A stretch of DNA of 64,000 nucleotides from G963676095 sp963676095 (lineage in GTDB: Bacteria > Bacteroidota > Bacteroidia > Bacteroidales > Prolixibacteraceae): contig OY781040.1 of assembly GCA_963676095.1 (NCBI GenBank), positions 5,456,001-5,520,000 on the forward strand. The letters run 5' to 3'. The notes under the pieces were generated by a model. It was not told the DNA's origin. It worked only from the letters and a program-made list of their open reading frames with translations, and made no database searches. The number at the start of each line of letters is the position of its first letter. Position 1 is the stretch's first letter. Made by a program: the position numbers and the translations under genes. This document shows positions 59,581 through 64,000 of this stretch, piece after piece.

Positions 59581-60471
59581 TCAGTAAAGCATCAGATAAT
59601 TTTCATTATTAATGGTTAAGGCAAGCATTAATTCCCTGTCGGGGCCGGTTGTCAGCTGTGACTCTGTGTCCCAGCCCTGGCAGTTACCGTAAACGCGGTT
59701 AAAGGTCGTTTCGCCGTTACTGCGGTAAGTGGCAAAGTACGGGAAGCCTTTTACATCGACAAAAGTGTTTACATTATTTACCCCAACCATTTGTGCCGGG
59801 GCATCGATGTTCAGTACCGGATGGGAACCTTCGCCCGAATCGTCCATGAAATGGTCGATGTTTACCTTGTTGTATTTTATATTGGTTTTAATAAAGAAGT
59901 TTTCTGCTCCCATCTGGAAGAATGAGAACCGGGTCCATCCCTGAGCCCATTTGTCGCTCCATACCTTTTGTACTGAAACAGAGTACGGGGATGCGTTTAC
60001 GGTGATCTGATATTTCGAAACATGGCCGGTATCCCTGTTATAGGAAATGAAGTACAGTTGTTTCCGATAGATAAATGCGGCCAGGGTTGTGGCCCCTGTT
60101 TCTATATTCAGGGTAGATACTACGCTAAGCCCGAGATTAGGGGCAATATCGATGATGGATACTTTCCCGGATGTGCCATCGTAAGCCAGGCACAACGGAT
60201 CGCTGTCTGTATTGATTATGGCTGCCAGGGTGGTGGTGAGCAGCAGTGGTGCAACAGGCACTGCTACAATAAATTTATTGCCATTGTAGGCCTCATAGAT
60301 TTGAATAGGGCCGTTATCCTTTTTAAAGGCGATTAGATACGGGATCCCGTTTTGAGTAAAGGAATCCATGCATTGGATACCGTCGTCAATGGTCCCGGTC
60401 ATACCGGGATCGACCTGGTGAACAGAGAATTCGTCTTCTGTTTTGATGTTAAATAAGATTGTTTTTTCCAT
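59581..60471 (-). CDS. Beta-propeller-like protein of unknown function
   Basis: 296 residues, no signal peptide, all-beta by inspection. It has six or so repeats of 40-50 residues with the form (I/Y)(P/T)YLIAFKKDNGPIQIYEAYN, LCLAYDGTSGKVSIIDI, LYFISYNRDTGHVSKYQIT, FPYFATYRSNGETTFNRVY. It resembles sugar-binding or tachylectin-like propellers, but no family is certain. It starts 175 bases after the 6-TM gene, with a long hairpin between, and ends 32 bases before the nucleosidase gene. Could be a lectin-like cargo or baseplate accessory; unproven. Confidence 0.55.
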   Translation of the reverse strand: MEKTILFNIKTEDEFSVHQVDPGMTGTIDDGIQCMDSFTQNGIPYLIAFKKDNGPIQIYEAYNGNKFIVAVPVAPLLLTTTLAAIINTDSDPLCLAYDGTSGKVSIIDIAPNLGLSVVSTLNIETGATTLAAFIYRKQLYFISYNRDTGHVSKYQITVNASPYSVSVQKVWSDKWAQGWTRFSFFQMGAENFFIKTNIKYNKVNIDHFMDDSGEGSHPVLNIDAPAQMVGVNNVNTFVDVKGFPYFATYRSNGETTFNRVYGNCQGWDTESQLTTGPDRELMLALTINNENYLMLY

Positions 60472-60581
60472 AGATTAAATGTTAGGTTTTACGTTATTCT
60501 TTTTTGCCTGTGCCTGCATTTGTTTCAACGTTGGCTTATTCGAACAATCTCGCGGCCTTTCCCCTGCACAAGGAAGGGAAC

Positions 60582-60644
60582 AGGCCGATTTTTCTCCTGA
60601 TTTACCCTATATCGAAAGGGTATCAGGAGAAAAATCAGGGGCCT
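60582..60644. repeat. Long inverted repeat between the 6-TM and propeller genes
   Basis: Left arm begins AGGCCGATTTTTCTCCTGAT, right arm begins AGGGTATCAGGAGAAAAATC. The two arms of about 27 bases pair almost fully, with a small loop TATATCGAA. No U-run is present on either side, so it may be an mRNA processing or stability element or a REP-like unit. Confidence 0.6.
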
Positions 60645-60646
60645 GT

Positions 60647-61339
60647 TTAATCTGCAGCAGAATTAAACAATCCTATTAAATCTTTAATTGCATCTCCTTT
60701 TACAAGCCACGATATTCCGAATGCAAAAACAGATATCGTTTCCAGGATAAATACATCGTAGCCGGTAACGTGATAATGAATTGTGAATTCAGTTAACAGG
60801 ATCAAAATTGATACCCACATAATTAATCCGCTTGTCCGGTAAAGAACATTTTTTCTCATCTTTTCTTTTGTTTTTCCGCCTTTTGTAAACCGGAAAAATG
60901 ACATCCACCCCATCGAGGCCAGAAATATTCCGGCGCTAACCAGGTGAATGGTGCTAATGACCTCATTATTATGTCCCCAAAGCGGATAAGTATGGTCATT
61001 GCACATTTGTTGAATATCTGGGTTTCCGCTTCCACCGCAACTTGTCGGGAACAATACGACAATAATAGCGGCAAATCCTCCAATATGGGTAATTATATTA
61101 TCACTGATCAATTCCGTTTTTTTGTCGCGCGGATAGCCCCGGTAAGTAATCAGGAATAAACCGAAGGACACTAATGTCGCAATGAAGAATACAGCAGAGC
61201 GGGTATAGTAATAATGGCTAATCGAGGCTAAAAATTCGCCGTAACCCAGCACCGCCAAAACAGGCAACAGGATACCCAAAAGACCGATCACCTTTCTGAT
61301 CGTATAATATGAGTAAAGTAAATCATTCTTTTCTTCCAT
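60647..61339 (-). CDS. Six-TM membrane protein
   Basis: 230 residues with about six TM segments, at 15-35, 48-68, 83-103, 125-145, 160-185 and 192-212. Between TM1 and TM2 is SISHYYYTRSAVFFI, and after TM2 LITYRGYPRDKKTELI. This SxYYYT...FxxTLVxFGxFLITYRGY pattern recurs in uncharacterised membrane proteins of the DUF998-like kind, but I cannot name a function. It lies within the run of signal-less proteins and may be an accessory or self-protection protein; inference only. Confidence 0.65.
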   Translation of the reverse strand: MEEKNDLLYSYYTIRKVIGLLGILLPVLAVLGYGEFLASISHYYYTRSAVFFIATLVSFGLFLITYRGYPRDKKTELISDNIITHIGGFAAIIVVLFPTSCGGSGNPDIQQMCNDHTYPLWGHNNEVISTIHLVSAGIFLASMGWMSFFRFTKGGKTKEKMRKNVLYRTSGLIMWVSILILLTEFTIHYHVTGYDVFILETISVFAFGISWLVKGDAIKDLIGLFNSAAD

Positions 61340-61393
61340 ATTTTTCCAGATAATGTTAGCGAGTTATCCGTACGATTTTTTCAATAATCTGAG

Positions 61394-62128
61394 TTAATTG
61401 ATTTTCAGTTTCGAACAGATATATTCCAAATCGTCACTGTTGAGTGAGGGATATTCCCAGATGAACAGGCCGCCAATGTTGTGGCTGGTTACCTGATTAA
61501 GAAAATAGTCGAGGTTTTCGCGTGTCAGTCCGTTATAAGTGAGGGCCAAAATAACTTTTTTGGCATCAACTCCCTGAGCAATCGTTTTTTCAATGGCCGG
61601 ACCAACATTCGATATAATATCCTGCATGGGCCACATCGCATCGGCATAACACATTAAAATAAACCGGTCGATAGCACCATTGGCAACCAGGCTCTTTATA
61701 TTTTCAGCTTCTTCCGGGGTGTTATTGAATGCCCAGCCAGCTAAAAAAGTATAACTTGTTTCTTTGCCGGCTGCCTTCAGTTTTTGTGTTGTCCCGGCAA
61801 TGTTCCCGATGTTCATTGAAGATTCGTTGTCAAAGTCTGTCCCGGCCCAGTTTTGCGTTGTTGTTGCGTCTACTATTTGGGCTATTGCCGATTCATCAGC
61901 AGGGGTCCCTGTAGGGGAACCGCCGGCGCCTCCGTATGTCCACAGCACTTTGCAGGGAGCATGCTGCGGCGCTGCCGTTTTTGCAGGGCTCCATCCCGGC
62001 CATTGTGCTGTTCCTGACGTTAATCCCTGGAAATTGGTTATCATTCCGTACATGGCATACGAAAATGACTGAGGTGGGACAGCACTTAGATTTTGTGACC
62101 ATCCGCCAATAATAAATTCATTCTTCAT
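61394..62128 (-). CDS. GH18-like chitinase/glycosidase, no signal peptide
   Basis: 244 residues, starting KNEFIIGGWSQNLSAVPPQS. The glycoside hydrolase 18 motif DxxDxDxE appears as NWAGTDFDNESS, giving the catalytic Glu preceded by the Asp pair. LMCYADAMWPMQDII and GLFIWEYPSLNSDDL correspond to the barrel strands with M-x-Y and the terminal W. Length is short for the family (usually 270-350). No signal peptide, unlike most GH18 enzymes. Substrate could be chitin, peptidoglycan or N-glycan core. Placement suggests a cargo protein. Confidence 0.65.
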   Translation of the reverse strand: MKNEFIIGGWSQNLSAVPPQSFSYAMYGMITNFQGLTSGTAQWPGWSPAKTAAPQHAPCKVLWTYGGAGGSPTGTPADESAIAQIVDATTTQNWAGTDFDNESSMNIGNIAGTTQKLKAAGKETSYTFLAGWAFNNTPEEAENIKSLVANGAIDRFILMCYADAMWPMQDIISNVGPAIEKTIAQGVDAKKVILALTYNGLTRENLDYFLNQVTSHNIGGLFIWEYPSLNSDDLEYICSKLKIN

Positions 62129-62263
62129 TTTTTTTGTTTTTTGGGTTTGTATTCCGGAAAATATTAATCCGGAGAGGTAAGTACCTCTCCGGAACTAATT
62201 GAGATTTAGACTTAAATAATCAGGATTTTTATTTTTTAAGATAGATTACGAAAATCTATTATT

Positions 62264-62587
62264 TTATCTGCCGTAATTTGTTGAGTACAGGTCGAAGCTA
62301 CCATTGTTATATAAGACATAACCGCCTTCAGTACTATATAATTCTAATACCTGCGGCATCATTTCGTATGGCAAGTATACCCAAAGCTGTTTTGCTTCAT
62401 CCAAATTAGGTTGCAGGTTAGTGCCCCCCGGGACGAATAGCATAATGATTTGGTTCACTTCGCTGTTATCGTCGGGTAATATGGAAACAGATCCTAATAC
62501 ACCCTTGCCTGTTATTTTTCCGGTCCAGATATTATTAAAGCTGACGCCATTATTTCTGTAGTTACAACCATTTTTTAAATTATTCAT
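62264..62587 (-). CDS. Small protein of unknown function
   Basis: 107 residues from ATG 62587 (MNNLKNGCNYRNNGVSFNNI); an in-frame start at 62617 adds 10 basic residues. Mostly beta, with Gly-rich segments WTGKITGKGVLGSVSILPDD and QLWVYLPYEMMPQVLELYST. No signal peptide or known motif. It is the most upstream complete gene in the minus-strand run, 135 bases before the GH18-like gene. No family recognised. Confidence 0.5.
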   Translation of the reverse strand: MNNLKNGCNYRNNGVSFNNIWTGKITGKGVLGSVSILPDDNSEVNQIIMLFVPGGTNLQPNLDEAKQLWVYLPYEMMPQVLELYSTEGGYVLYNNGSFDLYSTNYGR

Positions 62588-63401
62588 AATATTTCTCTTT
62601 TTAAATTTAACAATCAATAAGATTTGACTTAACTACTGTTTGTCACAATCCAGGGAGTCCGGTACTTTACGCGAAACGCAGTTCTCCATTAGTTAAACAC
62701 TACCTCCTTTCTTGTTTTGTATGTTTTTGAAATAAAGTATTTTGTCTGAATGCGAATCGCAGGGAAGCACTGTCTTCATTTTTTGTAATCCTTAGCATAT
62801 TTCAGAGCACCTGCCTGTTGCAGGAAGATCGTTTAAATGTAAAATCAATGCCTTTCGGGGCATTGCCAGGAATTATAAATTCCGGGCGGTGACCGGTTGG
62901 GATAATTTGTCCGGACCTTGATATAGCGCGGGCGCCACGCTTGTGCTATGATTTTAATAGATTGCCTTATCCTCTTTCCTCTCCCTGCTAAAATACATTT
63001 AACAAGATACCATATTAATGTGTATATAATTTATATTGTTTAGCAGATTTTTCAAAAACTAAATTCTCGTTTTCAATGGCCCTTTCTTTTAATTGCCTTG
63101 CATACATATTGATTCGTATCGGGCTTTTCCAATGCTTCAGAACCTGGAAAAAGAGATTCGTTGGTACGCATTTTTCACTCCTCCGGCTCCTCAGTCCCAT
63201 TTTGGGTGAGCAGGCTATGGCTTTTTTATCAGGGCGCCTTCCTGTTTCTGGAGGACCGTTGTAAAAAGTGATGCGGTGCATTTTCCGTATTTCCGGGAAT
63301 TACAAATTCCGGGCAAAGGGGTATAATATGTCCGGCCCGAATCAACGAAATGCTCCATGTCTAAGCTGAGGGGACGGAAATAAAAGGATTACCTAAAGGT
63401 C
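62588..63401. other. 800-base gap carrying a direct repeat, no gene supported
   Basis: An 88-codon minus-strand frame at 63015-63281 has low-complexity, basic content and no family match. The stretch is bracketed by two related ~47-base segments (62866-62917 and 63293-63338), each with GGAATTxxAAATTCCGGGC and ending near TGTCCGG. The palindrome GGAATT-ATA-AATTCC is a part of the unit. Confidence 0.55.
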
Positions 63402-64000
63402 CTATTCCCAGAGTCCCCTTATTGTTTCACCTACAACGTTGAGACCCTTTTCTGCTATAGTGAGTGTTCTATTTGCAAGATAGGCTGTTAGTTTGCCAAG
63501 TAACCACCCTCTTATCTTCCACCCACCAGAATTGACATGGACTGCATTAGCCATTAACCAAGGGTGTGCCGCGACGTGGCGTGGTATCATTTCCCCCTGG
63601 TACCATTGCATTACATGTGAGATAAGGCTGGCCTTAGAAAAAGTGGACCATGGGCCACTATCGTCAGTTACTAATATCCGGGCATAATCAAATAAAAAGG
63701 TTTTGATTAAATCATGTAGTTTTAGATTTCTGGTGGCTACAGGTCCGGAACCGGCATTGATATTGTCTCCTAAATTGAGCACAGTATCTACATAGGCCCG
63801 TGTTCTTGCAGAAGCATTACCCGCTACTCCTCCCTGGTCTCTTACCACATTAATATGATCTCTTTGACGACCTTGGGCATCTCTGGTATTTGTTACGGGA
63901 ACACTCCAGCCTGCTACACCAACTCTGCGGTTATTGGCATTTACCTGAAATCCGCGACCAGCAGAATTTCGTCTTTTCTCTCTCCTGCGTGCTCTTGGGC
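63402..64000 (-). CDS. Unrecognised protein, 5' end beyond the window
   Basis: The frame is open from the right edge (about 199 codons) and ends at TAG 63402-63404. The part in view begins with basic residues (RARRREKRRNSAGRGFQVNA) and continues GVAGWSVPVTNTRDAQGRQR, then a mixed alpha/beta tail ending VVGETIRGLWE. A start at GTG 63848 is possible but the upstream frame is clearly protein-like, so it is probably longer. No known motif. It could be another cargo or a DUF4157-type eCIS-associated protein, but I see no proof of that. Confidence 0.5.
   Translation of the reverse strand, partial: PRARRREKRRNSAGRGFQVNANNRRVGVAGWSVPVTNTRDAQGRQRDHINVVRDQGGVAGNASARTRAYVDTVLNLGDNINAGSGPVATRNLKLHDLIKTFLFDYARILVTDDSGPWSTFSKASLISHVMQWYQGEMIPRHVAAHPWLMANAVHVNSGGWKIRGWLLGKLTAYLANRTLTIAEKGLNVVGETIRGLWE

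Noticed and set aside
63015..63281. 88-codon minus-strand frame near the right edge
   Set aside because: No start context and no family match; lies in a repeat-bracketed gene-less block.
1..64000. tRNA, rRNA or riboswitch genes
   Set aside because: I looked for cloverleaf ends, 16S/23S segments and common Bacteroidota riboswitch cores by eye and found none. A covariance-model scan could still find small RNAs.

Overview
The window looks like a chromosomal segment of a Bacteroidota bacterium, probably order Bacteroidales/Marinilabiliales. The signs are TAnnTTTG-type -7 boxes, A-rich leaders in place of Shine-Dalgarno sites, runs of about 800-residue FtsX/MacB-like ABC permeases, CreD, a TPR-histidine kinase and short Crp/Fnr regulators. 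Much of it is accessory DNA. I count two intact insertion sequences, remnants of an IS21-type end, a group II intron and a tyrosine recombinase, and several broken genes (AAA ATPase, bioD, permease, methyltransferase).

Layout. 1-11.3 kb is a mosaic: a DUF1593 hydrolase, an IS4-like element, an SBBP beta-propeller protein that looks transferred, a Crp/Fnr-SDR pair sharing an operator, and an ISL3 element. 11.3-31.1 kb holds six co-oriented ABC permeases, with a DUF6144-like protein, an SBBP protein and a large esterase between them. Five permeases share nearly the same C-terminal ~95 residues, two share 185 identical bases, and a ghost 3' end survives at 28.65 kb. 31.3-35.8 kb encodes a GH2 enzyme with Gln in place of the acid/base Glu, a B1-like metallo-beta-lactamase-fold protein lacking two zinc ligands, and an alpha/beta hydrolase. 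35.9-40.9 kb (minus strand) has creD with a winged-helix regulator and shared operators, then an MFS exporter and a Crp/Fnr regulator. 41.1-42.2 kb is an ECF sigma factor and a membrane partner.

42.3-49.2 kb is defence-like. It has an AAA ATPase/DUF4276 pair, an orphan degenerate CRISPR repeat, a 17-repeat CRISPR array with no cas genes in view, a NYN-domain protein and a RHH/PIN toxin-antitoxin pair. Arrays of 16-bp hairpins on an exact 23-bp period lie in the gaps; base changes in their arms are compensated, which suggests selection for structure.

49.3-52 kb holds an NlpC/P60 lipoprotein and a TPR-histidine kinase. From 52.05 kb to the right edge all genes run on the minus strand: an AAA+ ATPase resembling those of extracellular contractile injection systems, then signal-less proteins (beta-helix/AttH fusion, Cys-rich protein, nucleosidase, propeller-like protein, 6-TM protein, GH18-like protein). 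I read this as a possible cargo/accessory region of an injection system whose structural genes would lie beyond 64 kb; that is inference.
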